Source: JAVKFF01 sp040226215 (GTDB lineage: Bacteria; Pseudomonadota; Alphaproteobacteria; DSM-16000; Inquilinaceae). Taken from it: a DNA stretch of 64,000 nucleotides. This document shows positions 18,619 to 27,372 of this stretch, piece by piece. Position 1 is the first letter of the stretch. Every line of letters begins with the position of its first letter. The notes under the pieces were generated by a model that saw nothing but the letters and a program-made list of their open reading frames with translations, had not been told where the DNA came from and ran no database searches. Location: contig JAVKFF010000147.1 in the NCBI GenBank assembly GCA_040226215.1, positions 1 through 64,000 of the forward strand, given 5' to 3'. The translations under genes were made by a program, and so were the position numbers.

Positions 18619-20394
18619 ATGATCAACCTCACCATTCCGGCCTATGAAGAGCACTTGCGGCCACGGATCACGGTCATCGGCGTCGGCGGCGCCGGCGGCA
18701 ATGCCGTGAACAACATGATCCGCACGCAGCTCGAGGGCTGCGAGTTCGTGGTCGCCAACACCGATGCCCAGGCGCTGAACGGTTCGGAATCCGAGCGGCG
18801 CATCCAGCTCGGTGTCGGCATCACCCAGGGTCTCGGCGCCGGCGCCCGACCGGACATCGGCCGCGCCGCGGCGGAGGAGGCGATCGACGAGATCGCCACC
18901 TGCATGGAAGGCAGTCACATGGCTTTCATCACCGCCGGCATGGGCGGTGGCACGGGAACCGGTGCCGCGCCGGTGATCGCCCGGGCGGCCCGCGAGCAGG
19001 GCATCCTGACCGTCGGCGTCATCACCAAGCCGTTCCACTTCGAGGGCGCGCACCGCATGCGCATCGCCGAGGCGGGGCTGCAGGAGCTGCAGCAATACGT
19101 CGACACGCTCATCGTCATCCCGAACCAGAATCTGTTCCGGGTGGCGAACGAAAAGACAACCTTCGCCGACGCCTTCCGCATGGCCGACGAAGTGCTGGCC
19201 TCGGGCGTGCGCGGCGTTACCGACCTGATGGTCATGCCGGGCCTGATCAATCTCGACTTCGCCGACATCCGCACGGTGATGGCGGAGATGGGCAAGGCGA
19301 TGATGGGCACTGGCGAGGCCGAGGGCGACCGCCGCTCGATCAATGCCGCGGAGGCCGCGATCTCCAACCCGCTGCTCGACGACGTCTCCATGAAGGGTGC
19401 ACGCGGCGTGCTGGTGAACATCACCGGGGGTCTCGACATGACCCTCTACGAGGTCGACGAGGCGGTGAACCGCATCCGCGAGGAGGTCGACCAGGACGCC
19501 AACATCATCTTCGGCTCGACCTTCGACGACAAGCTGGAGGGCCGGGTGCGCGTCTCGGTCGTGGCCACCGGCATCGAGGTGGAGGCGGAGGCCGGCAACC
19601 GGCCGTCGATCTCCTCGCTCAGCCTGGTATCAACCAAGCAGGCAAGGCCGGCGGAGGATCACGGCCAGCAGCAGGCCGGCAACGCCCGCGGCCAGGCCTT
19701 CCCGCAGCCGGTGCAGCGCCAGGCGCCGCAGCGGCCGCAGGTCGCCCCCCGTCCGGCCGCGCCCCAGCCGGGACGCCAGCAGCCTGCGGTGGAGGCCGCG
19801 CAGCCGGCGCGTGCGCGCATCGACACCACACCGGCCCGGCCCGAGCCGCAGCAGGTGGGTCACGCCCAGGCGACGGCCGGCGCTCGGTCCGCGCCGGCGC
19901 GTCCCGCCGCGCCGCGTCCGGCGCCTGAGCCGGTGGCGGAGGACGACCAGGAGGAGCTCAGCCTGCACGACTATCTCGAGGACCTCGACGAGGCCGAGGA
20001 GCAGTATGCCGAGGCCGAGCCGGAATACGTCGAGCAGCCGGCGGAGCGTCCTGCACCGCGCGCGGTGACGCAGACCGCGGCCCCGGCGCATGCCCCCGTC
20101 CACGAGACTGCCGGCGACGCCGGTCAACGCAAGGCCTTCGGCGGCCTGTTCCGCCGGGTAACAGGGCTGATCAAGGAGGAGCAGCCGACGGCCCAGCACC
20201 GCCAGCAGCGCGTCGCCCCGGCCCAGCCGGCGACGCCGCGCCCGCAGCCGGCACCCCAGCCGGCGGCGCCGGCCACCCAGCAGGCCACCGCCCGGGCGCA
20301 GCGGCCGCTGCAGACGGCGGCCCGTCCGCCGCTGCCACGCAACGAGGACGAGGGTCTGGACATTCCCGCCTTCCTGCGCCGTCAGGCCAACTGA
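18619..20394 (+). CDS. ftsZ: Cell division GTPase FtsZ
   Basis: FtsZ polymerises into the Z-ring with GTP. The 591-residue product has the alphaproteobacterial N-terminus MINLTIPAYEEHLRPRITV, the tubulin signature GGGTGTGAAPVIARAA near residue 108 and a normal GTPase core to about residue 320. A disordered linker of about 250 residues rich in Pro, Gln, Ala and Arg follows, and then the conserved C-terminal peptide GLDIPAFLRRQAN that binds FtsA. The ATG at 18619 follows an AAGGGGAG ribosome site; an in-frame upstream start at 18595 is less likely. The 155-base gap after ftsA may hold its own promoter. A strong terminator follows. Confidence 0.97.
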   Translation: MINLTIPAYEEHLRPRITVIGVGGAGGNAVNNMIRTQLEGCEFVVANTDAQALNGSESERRIQLGVGITQGLGAGARPDIGRAAAEEAIDEIATCMEGSHMAFITAGMGGGTGTGAAPVIARAAREQGILTVGVITKPFHFEGAHRMRIAEAGLQELQQYVDTLIVIPNQNLFRVANEKTTFADAFRMADEVLASGVRGVTDLMVMPGLINLDFADIRTVMAEMGKAMMGTGEAEGDRRSINAAEAAISNPLLDDVSMKGARGVLVNITGGLDMTLYEVDEAVNRIREEVDQDANIIFGSTFDDKLEGRVRVSVVATGIEVEAEAGNRPSISSLSLVSTKQARPAEDHGQQQAGNARGQAFPQPVQRQAPQRPQVAPRPAAPQPGRQQPAVEAAQPARARIDTTPARPEPQQVGHAQATAGARSAPARPAAPRPAPEPVAEDDQEELSLHDYLEDLDEAEEQYAEAEPEYVEQPAERPAPRAVTQTAAPAHAPVHETAGDAGQRKAFGGLFRRVTGLIKEEQPTAQHRQQRVAPAQPATPRPQPAPQPAAPATQQATARAQRPLQTAARPPLPRNEDEGLDIPAFLRRQAN

Positions 20395-20464
20395 CCCACA
20401 TCGCCGCTGGGTTGGCCGAACGGTGAGGAAAATGCGGTAATATTCGGAAACAAACAGTGATTTT

Positions 20465-20512
20465 ACGGCTCCGGAGGCGCTTGCTATGCAGCTTCTGGAG
20501 CCGTTTTCTTTT
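20465..20512 (+). terminator. Rho-independent terminator after ftsZ
   Basis: ACGGCTCC at 20465-20472 pairs with GGAGCCGT at 20497-20504, with further partial pairing inside, and is followed by a T-rich tract (TTTTCTTTT). It lies 70 bases after the ftsZ stop and marks the end of the dcw transcription unit. Confidence 0.85.
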
Positions 20513-20728
20513 CAGGATGGGCGGATTTCGGACGTCTCCGGGGTCTTTTCGGAAATGCCCTACCCTGTGATTGCCATCATCGATGCGGGCTCCGCGGTTC
20601 CCTAATGAAGGGAAGCGAGGGCGCTGTAGCGCGATGGGGGCCGGTCTTTCGTCGGTCCGCACCGAGGGGCATCCGGCCGGGACGGCCGGTCGACGAGGCA
20701 ACGAGCAGGCGCAGGGGCCGACAACCGC
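20513..20728. other. lpxC upstream region, no gene seen
   Basis: Together with the terminator this makes a 334-base gap between ftsZ and lpxC. No open frame with a ribosome site and no conserved repeat were seen. It should contain the lpxC promoter, but no -35/-10 pair stands out. Confidence 0.5.
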
Positions 20729-21691
20729 GTGATCGATTCCGACATCAACCAGCACACCATACGCCAGCCGATCCATTGCACCGGAATCGGCGTCCACAGC
20801 GGACGCCGCGTGACGATGCGGATCCTGCCGGCAGGGGTCGATCACGGCATCGTCTTCCACCGCGCCGACATCGTTCGCGACGCCGCGGCGGAGCGTGCAC
20901 GCATCCCCGCGCTCTGGGACCGGGTCAGCGACACACGCCTGTGCAGCATGCTGGCCAACGGCGCCGGCGCCACCGTCGGCACGGTCGAGCACATCATGGC
21001 GGCGCTGGCCGGTTGCGGCATCGACAACGCGCTGATCTCGCTCGATGGGCCGGAAGTGCCGATCATGGACGGCAGCGCCGCGCCCTTCGTCTTCCTTCTG
21101 CAATGCGCCGGCATCATCGCCCAGGAGGCGCCACGGCGCGTCATCCGCGTGCTGAAGCGCGTCGAGGTGCAGGAGGATGACGGCGCCAGGGTTTGCCTGG
21201 AGCCAGCCGCGGATTTCTCGGTCGACATGACCATCGACTTCCCGTCGGCGGCGATCGCGCAGCAGCGCCGGCAGCACAAGGGCTACAACGGCGCCTTCAT
21301 CGACACCATCGCGGAGGCGCGGACCTTCGGGTTCCTGCACGAGGTGGAGGCATTGCGGGCCGCGGGGCTGGCGCGGGGCGGCTCGCTCGACAACGCCATC
21401 GTCGTGGCCGGCGACCGGATTATGAACGAAGGCGGTCTGCGCTACGACGACGAATTCGTGCGCCACAAGATCCTCGACGCGGTCGGCGACCTCTACCTCG
21501 CCGGCGCACCGCTCCTGGCGCGCTTCACCGGCTACCGCTCGGGACACCGGCACAACAACAAGGTGCTGGCCGCCCTGTTCGCGGACGCGACGGCTTATCG
21601 CGTGGAAAGTGCGGCGGATCTCGCGGCCGCGCCCGCGGAACGCGCCGACTACGCCGCTGGCTACCGCCAGGCGCTCGCCCGCAGCGCGTGA
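20729..21691 (+). CDS. lpxC: UDP-3-O-acyl-N-acetylglucosamine deacetylase LpxC
   Basis: LpxC is the zinc enzyme for the committed step of lipid A synthesis. The 320-residue product begins IDSDINQHTIRQPIHCTGIG and contains the zinc-ligand regions: TVEHIMAAL (first His), VRHKILDAVGDLYLAG (His and Asp) and the later GHRHNNK histidine. The likely start is GTG at 20729 with a weak AGGGG upstream; no earlier in-frame ATG gives a better N-terminus. Placement just after ftsZ is common in proteobacteria. Confidence 0.95.
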   Translation: MIDSDINQHTIRQPIHCTGIGVHSGRRVTMRILPAGVDHGIVFHRADIVRDAAAERARIPALWDRVSDTRLCSMLANGAGATVGTVEHIMAALAGCGIDNALISLDGPEVPIMDGSAAPFVFLLQCAGIIAQEAPRRVIRVLKRVEVQEDDGARVCLEPAADFSVDMTIDFPSAAIAQQRRQHKGYNGAFIDTIAEARTFGFLHEVEALRAAGLARGGSLDNAIVVAGDRIMNEGGLRYDDEFVRHKILDAVGDLYLAGAPLLARFTGYRSGHRHNNKVLAALFADATAYRVESAADLAAAPAERADYAAGYRQALARSA

Positions 21692-21865
21692 TTGCCCTTA
21701 ATCCGCCACGCTTGATGGGTCGCATTTCCCGTACGGCGTGATATACAGGCGCCGTCCGCCGCCGCCCGGTCTGGAGTCGTCAGCCCCGGATGTCGGCGGT
21801 CGCGGTGGCGCCCCGGATTGCCGTTCCGACGGAACGGGGCGAAGACGATCGGTTTCGGAGTGACC

Positions 21866-22714
21866 ATGACGCGCGCGACCCGACTGATGCCGACCTGGCC
21901 GTTGGCAGCCCTTCTCCTGCTGGCGACCGGTGCCTGTTCGACCCTGGAGAGCATCAATCCCTTCGCGGAGAGCGAGCCGCAGGTGAACGCGGTGGACCAG
22001 GCACCGGAGGACATCTACGAGGGCGGCCTGCGCGCCCTGCAAACGGGCGACTACGACACGGCGGCCGAGCAGTTCAACGAACTGGAGCGGCTGCACCCCT
22101 ATTCCAACTTCGCCACCGACGCCCAATTGCTGGCCGCCTATTCCTACTACGAGGACCTTGAGTACGACGCGGCGATCGCGGCGCTCGAGCGTTTCATCGA
22201 GCTGCATCCCAACCACGCCGACAGCGCCTACGCCTACTATCTCCGGGCGCTGTGCTATTACGAGCAGATCGTCGACGTGGAGCGCGACCAGGGCGTCACC
22301 CGCCTGGCCATGCAGGCGCTGGAGGATGTGGTGACCCGTTTTCCGGACACCGACTATGCCCGCGATGCCCGCCTCAAGCTCGACCTCGCCTACGACCAGC
22401 TCGCGGGCCAGGAGATGTCGGTCGGCCGCTACTATCTGCGCCAGGGCCACCACCAGGCGGCGATCAACCGTTTCCGCCGGGTCATCGACGACTACGAGAC
22501 CACAAGCCACACGCCGGAGGCGCTGCATCGCCTGACCGAGGCCTATCTCGCTCTCGGGCTGGTCGGGGAGGCGGAGCGGACCGCCACCGTGCTGGCCACC
22601 AACTTCCCGGGCAGCGAGTGGTACCAGGACAGCTACGCCCTGCTGGTCGAAGGCCAGTCGCGCGAGTCTTCCGGCGGCGGCAGCCTCCTCGACCCGTTCG
22701 GGCTGTTCAACTGA
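21866..22714 (+). CDS. bamD: Outer membrane assembly lipoprotein BamD
   Basis: BamD is the essential lipoprotein partner of BamA in the machine that folds beta-barrel outer-membrane proteins. The 282-residue product has a lipoprotein signal (WPLAALLLLATGAC, with Cys as the likely lipidated residue) and five TPR-like helical repeats, including AEQFNELERLHPYSNFATDA, FIELHPNHADSAYAYYLRAL and YYLRQGHHQAAINRFR, as in ComL/BamD. The ATG at 21866 follows a GGAG site; an in-frame ATG at 21818 would add residues before the signal peptide and is less likely. recN follows after 18 bases. Confidence 0.93.
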   Translation: MTRATRLMPTWPLAALLLLATGACSTLESINPFAESEPQVNAVDQAPEDIYEGGLRALQTGDYDTAAEQFNELERLHPYSNFATDAQLLAAYSYYEDLEYDAAIAALERFIELHPNHADSAYAYYLRALCYYEQIVDVERDQGVTRLAMQALEDVVTRFPDTDYARDARLKLDLAYDQLAGQEMSVGRYYLRQGHHQAAINRFRRVIDDYETTSHTPEALHRLTEAYLALGLVGEAERTATVLATNFPGSEWYQDSYALLVEGQSRESSGGGSLLDPFGLFN

Positions 22715-22732
22715 CGGCCCGGCCCGGCGGCC

Positions 22733-24400
22733 ATGCTGATTGGCCTGTCGATCCGCGACGTCGTGTTGATCGACCAGCTGGCGCTGGATCTCGCCGGCGG
22801 CCTGACCGCGCTGACCGGCGAGACGGGGGCTGGCAAGTCCATCCTGCTCGATGCGCTGGGCCTGGCGCTCGGCGGGCGTAGCGAGGCACGGCTCGTCCGC
22901 AAGGGCGCGCAGCGCGCCATCGTCACCGCCGCCTTCGAATTGCCCGAGGCTCATCCGGCGAACGCCATGCTGGCCGAACATGGCCTGGAGGCGGACGAAC
23001 ACCTGACGCTGCGCCGCGTGGTGCAGGCCGACGGGCGGAGCCGGGCGTTCGTCAACGACCAGCCGGCCGGCGTCGCGCTCGCCCGGGCGTTGGGCGAGAT
23101 GCTGGTCGAGGTGCACGGACAGTTCGACACCCAGGGCCTGCTCAATCCCTCCAGCCATCGAGACGTGCTCGACGCCTTCGCCGGCAACGCCGCGGCCCTG
23201 GCCGAGACCCAGCGTGGCTGGCGGGCCTGGCGCGAGGCGGAAGCGGCACTCGCGCAGGCGCGCCGGGAGGCGGAGGCGGCACGGGCCGAGGAGAGCTATC
23301 TGCGTCACGCGGTCGAGGAGCTGGACGAACTCGACCCGGTGGCCGGCGAGGAGGCACGCCTTGCCGAGGAGCGCAGCGTGATGCAGCACGCCGAGCGGGT
23401 GGCCGAGGGGATCAACGCCGCCCTGGACGCACTTGGCGGCGATGGCGGGCCCGAGCGCGGCCTCGCCGGTGCCTTGCGCGAGTTGCAGAGGGTCGCCGAC
23501 AAGGCCGGCGGCAGGCTCGATGCGGTGATCGAGGCGCTCGACCGGGCCCTGGTCGAGACCGAGGAGGCGATCGCCAGCCTCCAGAGCGTCGGCTCCGGCC
23601 TGAACCACGACGCCGGCGCGCTGGAAAAGGCGGAGGAGCGACTCTTCGCCCTGCGTGCGGCGGCGCGCAAGCATTCCGTCGAAGTCGACGCGCTCGCCGA
23701 TCTGCGGCAGCGCCTTGCCGCGCGCCTGGCCCTGATCGAAGACCAGGCCGGCGCGCTCGACCGTCTCGGCCGGGCTGTCGAGGTGGCGCGCAAGACCTAT
23801 ATGGAGGTCGCCACCAGCCTTTCCGGGCGCCGGACCGAGGCGGCGGCCCGCCTCGACAAGGCGGTCGCGGCCGAGCTGCCGCCGCTCAAGCTGGAGCGCG
23901 CCCGCTTCCTTACCGTCGTGGAGCGCCGGGCGGATGATGACTGGGGGCCGGACGGGCTCGACCGGGTGGCCTTCACCGTCGCGACCAATCCCGGCGCCGA
24001 TCCCGGGCCGCTCAACAAGATCGCCTCGGGTGGCGAACTCGCCCGCTTCATGCTGGCGCTAAAGGTCGTTCTGGCCGACGCCGATCCGGTGCCGACGCTG
24101 GTGTTCGACGAGGTCGACAGCGGCATCTCCGGTGCCGTCGCCGCAGCGGTCGGCGAGCGTCTTGCCAGGCTGGGGGAGACGGTCCAGGTCCTCGTCGTCA
24201 CGCACAGTCCGCAGGTCGCCGCCCGGGCCGGCCGGCACCTGCATGTCGCCAAGTCCGCGACCGGGGCGACGACGACCACGGACGTGAAGACGCTGGGGGT
24301 TGAGGCGCGGCGCGAGGAGATCGCGCGCATGCTCTCCGGCGCCAGCGTGACCGACGAAGCCCGCGCCGCCGCCCAGAGACTGATCGCTGGAAACGAATGA
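22733..24400 (+). CDS. recN: DNA repair protein RecN
   Basis: RecN is an SMC-like ATPase that acts at DNA double-strand breaks with RecA. The 555-residue product starts MLIGLSIRDVVLIDQLALDL and has the Walker A motif TGETGAGKSILLDALGLALG, a central coiled coil rich in Ala, Glu and Arg (about residues 155-370) and the C-terminal Walker B/signature region PTLVFDEVDSGISG with QVLVVTHSPQVAA. Length is typical. Its last bases overlap the ligA start. Confidence 0.95.
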   Translation: MLIGLSIRDVVLIDQLALDLAGGLTALTGETGAGKSILLDALGLALGGRSEARLVRKGAQRAIVTAAFELPEAHPANAMLAEHGLEADEHLTLRRVVQADGRSRAFVNDQPAGVALARALGEMLVEVHGQFDTQGLLNPSSHRDVLDAFAGNAAALAETQRGWRAWREAEAALAQARREAEAARAEESYLRHAVEELDELDPVAGEEARLAEERSVMQHAERVAEGINAALDALGGDGGPERGLAGALRELQRVADKAGGRLDAVIEALDRALVETEEAIASLQSVGSGLNHDAGALEKAEERLFALRAAARKHSVEVDALADLRQRLAARLALIEDQAGALDRLGRAVEVARKTYMEVATSLSGRRTEAAARLDKAVAAELPPLKLERARFLTVVERRADDDWGPDGLDRVAFTVATNPGADPGPLNKIASGGELARFMLALKVVLADADPVPTLVFDEVDSGISGAVAAAVGERLARLGETVQVLVVTHSPQVAARAGRHLHVAKSATGATTTTDVKTLGVEARREEIARMLSGASVTDEARAAAQRLIAGNE

Positions 24401-26514
24401 TGCGCGCCAAGGATCTGCGGGAAACGCCCGTCGAGGAACTGGACGAGGATCAGGCGAAGGCCGAACTGGCCGCCCTGGCGAAGGAGATCGCCGGCCATGA
24501 TACGGCCTACTATCAGAAGGACGCGCCGAAGGTCAGCGATGCGGCCTACGATGCGTTGCGCGCCCGCAACACCGCCATCGAGGCGCGATTTCCGGACCTG
24601 AAGCGGGCCGACAGCCCATCGGAGAAGGTCGGCGCCGCGCCAGCCTCCGCCTTTGCCAAGGTGCGTCATGCGGTGCCGATGCTGTCGCTGGCCAACGCCT
24701 TCGACGACGACGACGTGCGCGGCTTCGTCGACAGCGTGCGCAACTACATCAAGGAGCTGAAGGACGATCCCGACATCCCCCTGCCGCTGATCGCCGAGCC
24801 CAAGATCGACGGTCTTTCCTGCTCGATCCGCTACGAGGAGGGGCGTCTCGTCCAGGCGGCGACCCGCGGCGACGGGCAGGAAGGCGAGGACGTCACCGCC
24901 AACATCCGCACCATCGACGACGTGCCCGGTACGCTTGCCGGCGAGGCACCGGGGGTTTTGGAGGTGCGCGGCGAGGTCTACATGAACCGCGCCGATTTCT
25001 TCGAACTGAACCGCGAGCGCGAGGCGGCGGGCCAGCCGCTCTACGTGAACCCGCGCAATACCGCGGCCGGATCGCTGCGCCAGCTCGATCCGGCGATCAC
25101 CGCCAAGCGGCGCCTGCGCTTCTTCGCCTATGCCTGGGGTGAGGCCAGCGGCCGGCCGGCGGAGACGATCTCCGGCTTCCGCGATCGCCTGCGCAGCTGG
25201 GGGTTCAAGACCAACGAGCCGGCGGCCCTGGTCGACACGGTGGACGACCTGCTCGCACACTACCGGCGCATCGCCGGGGAGCGGCCGGATCTGCCCTTCG
25301 ACATCGACGGCGTGGTCTACAAGGTCGACCGGGTCGACTGGCAGGAGCGTCTGGGCGCGGTCAGCCGGCATCCGCGCTGGGCCATCGCCCACAAGTTCCC
25401 GGCCGAGCAGGCGCAGACCCGGCTCAATCGGATCACCATCCAGGTCGGGCGCACCGGCGCGCTGACCCCGGTGGCCAATCTGGAGCCGATCACCGTCGGC
25501 GGCGTCGTCGTCGCCAGGGCGACGCTGCACAACGAGGACGAGATCGCCCGCAAGGACATCCGCGAGGGCGACACCGTGGTCATCCAGCGGGCCGGCGACG
25601 TCATTCCGCAGGTGGTTTCCGTCGTGCTCGACCGCCGCCCCGAGGGCAGCGAACCCTACGTCTTCCCCGAAACCTGCCCGGAATGCGGCAGCCTCGCCAT
25701 CCGCGAGGAGGGGGAGGCGGTCAGGCGCTGCACCGGCGGGCTGATCTGCCGGGCCCAGGCGCGGGAGCGGTTGCGCCATTTCGTCAGCCGCGACGCCTTC
25801 GACATCGAGGGGCTGGGCGAGAAGCAGATCGCCTTCTTCTTCGACGAGGAGATGATCGGCGATCCGGCCGACATCTTCACGCTGGCCGCGCGCGACGCGG
25901 AGAACAGGCTGACGCCGCTTAAGAACCGCAAGGGCTGGGGCGCGCAGTCGGTCGGACGCCTGTTCGAGGCGATCGAGGCCAGGCGGACCATCGCGCTGGA
26001 CCGCTTCATCTTCGCGCTCGGCATCCGCCAGGTGGGCCAGGCGACGGCCCGGCTGCTGGCACGCACCTATGGCTCCTTCGCGGCGCTGCGCGCGGCGATG
26101 GCGGAGGCGCAGGACCGGCAGAGCGAGGCCTATCAGAACCTGCTCGCCATCGATCAGATCGGCCCGGCGGTGGCCGATGACCTGCTCGGCTTCTTCGCCG
26201 AGGGGCACAACCAGGCGGTGCTCGACAAGCTGCTCGACCAGGTCACGGTCGAGGACTATGCCGCCGCCGCAACCCGCGAGAGCCGGGTGACCGGCAAGAC
26301 GGTGGTTTTCACCGGCACCCTGGAGCGCATGACCCGGTCCGAGGCCAAGGCCCGGGCGGAGAGCCTGGGGGCCAAGGTCACGGGCTCCGTCTCGAAGAGC
26401 ACCGACTATGTGGTGGTCGGCGCCGATGCCGGCTCAAAGGCCACCAAGGCGCGGGAGCTTGGCGTCGACACGCTGAGCGAGGCGGATTGGCTGGCGCTGA
26501 TCGGCGAGGAATGA
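24397..26514 (+). CDS. ligA: NAD-dependent DNA ligase LigA
   Basis: LigA seals nicks in replication and repair using NAD. The 705-residue protein has the N-terminal Ia domain (YYQKDAPKVSDAAYDALRAR), the adenylation motif EPKIDGLSCSIRYEEG with the catalytic Lys of KxDG near residue 130, the OB fold, four zinc-binding cysteines (CPECG then CTGGLIC), helix-hairpin-helix repeats and a C-terminal BRCT domain (KTVVFTGTLERMTRSEA). The start overlaps the recN stop by 4 bases. No clear terminator follows. Confidence 0.96.
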   Translation: MMRAKDLRETPVEELDEDQAKAELAALAKEIAGHDTAYYQKDAPKVSDAAYDALRARNTAIEARFPDLKRADSPSEKVGAAPASAFAKVRHAVPMLSLANAFDDDDVRGFVDSVRNYIKELKDDPDIPLPLIAEPKIDGLSCSIRYEEGRLVQAATRGDGQEGEDVTANIRTIDDVPGTLAGEAPGVLEVRGEVYMNRADFFELNREREAAGQPLYVNPRNTAAGSLRQLDPAITAKRRLRFFAYAWGEASGRPAETISGFRDRLRSWGFKTNEPAALVDTVDDLLAHYRRIAGERPDLPFDIDGVVYKVDRVDWQERLGAVSRHPRWAIAHKFPAEQAQTRLNRITIQVGRTGALTPVANLEPITVGGVVVARATLHNEDEIARKDIREGDTVVIQRAGDVIPQVVSVVLDRRPEGSEPYVFPETCPECGSLAIREEGEAVRRCTGGLICRAQARERLRHFVSRDAFDIEGLGEKQIAFFFDEEMIGDPADIFTLAARDAENRLTPLKNRKGWGAQSVGRLFEAIEARRTIALDRFIFALGIRQVGQATARLLARTYGSFAALRAAMAEAQDRQSEAYQNLLAIDQIGPAVADDLLGFFAEGHNQAVLDKLLDQVTVEDYAAAATRESRVTGKTVVFTGTLERMTRSEAKARAESLGAKVTGSVSKSTDYVVVGADAGSKATKARELGVDTLSEADWLALIGEE

Positions 26515-26701
26515 GAGGGCGGCCCAGGAACAAACAGGGAATATTCTGGCCCCGGTCTCGATTGATCTGAAGAATCTCTGATAAACCACTAACATTATTG
26601 AGTAAAATATGGCAAACCCGCGACTTTTCGCATGACCGCTTTGGCTGGAGCAATTAGGATCGGTGCCGCTGCTACCCCCTCCCGCCACCGGAACCGGCCC
26701 C

Positions 26702-27364
26702 ATGTCGACGCGCATTCCGCTGATCGCGACCCTGCTCATGGTGTTGGCGCTGTTCATCGCGCTGCCGCTGAGCGTGCGCGCGCAGAGCTGGACGCTGGTG
26801 GAGGTGGCGAGCCTTTGGCCGGAGGACCGTCCCGCGGCGCATGAGACGGATCGAGCGGCCGCGCCGCCCGCTCTCAGCTTCACCACTGCCGTGCTGGAGA
26901 ACGAGTTCGCGGTCAGCCGGCGCAGCCGTGTTCTGTTCGCCAGGCGGGATGGCCGCACCGTTCTCGACATGGGGTACTGGCCGACCGCGCTCGAACTCGA
27001 TCCGGTCTCGCCCTACGGATTCGGCTGGGATGGCCGGCTTGGCGTCGCCGGCAGTCCGAGCGGCATGATGCTGGAGCTGTCCGACGGCGACAGCGGCGTC
27101 ACCTCCTATTTCGGCGCCGGCTATCGCGATTTCGGTGCCTCGCCCGGCAGCCTGCCCGGCGACGAGCGCGACATGGTTGGCTTCTACGCCGTCGCCGGGC
27201 TCCGCTTCGTGCTGGACAGCCAGGTGGACTTTTTCGCCGACTACCGTTTCTCCACCGCCATGGACCTGCAACTGGGCTGGCGCGAGGTCGATGGCGGCCT
27301 GGCGGAGGGCACGCTCGATCCGCGCGCCTCCGCGGTCATGGGCGGTTTCCGGATCAACTTCTGA
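26702..27364 (+). CDS. Putative outer-membrane beta-barrel protein, unknown function
   Basis: This 220-residue product has a signal peptide (IPLIATLLMVLALFIALPL, cleavage near VRAQS). The mature part alternates short hydrophobic strands and ends GGFRINF, a C-terminal aromatic as in outer-membrane barrels. Candidate strands include VTSYFGAGYRDFG, MVGFYAVAGLRFVL and VDFFADYRFSTAMDLQLGW. Two starts are possible: GTG at 26663 or ATG at 26702, the latter placing the signal peptide at the N-terminus. The upstream 187 bases are AT-rich for this genome and probably hold a promoter. It converges on uup. The family was not recognised. Confidence 0.65.
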   Translation: MSTRIPLIATLLMVLALFIALPLSVRAQSWTLVEVASLWPEDRPAAHETDRAAAPPALSFTTAVLENEFAVSRRSRVLFARRDGRTVLDMGYWPTALELDPVSPYGFGWDGRLGVAGSPSGMMLELSDGDSGVTSYFGAGYRDFGASPGSLPGDERDMVGFYAVAGLRFVLDSQVDFFADYRFSTAMDLQLGWREVDGGLAEGTLDPRASAVMGGFRINF

Positions 27365-27372
27365 CCGACCGG

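Noticed and set aside
23797..26208. 803-codon open frame on the minus strand
   Set aside because: Antisense to recN and ligA, no recognisable domain, low-complexity composition.
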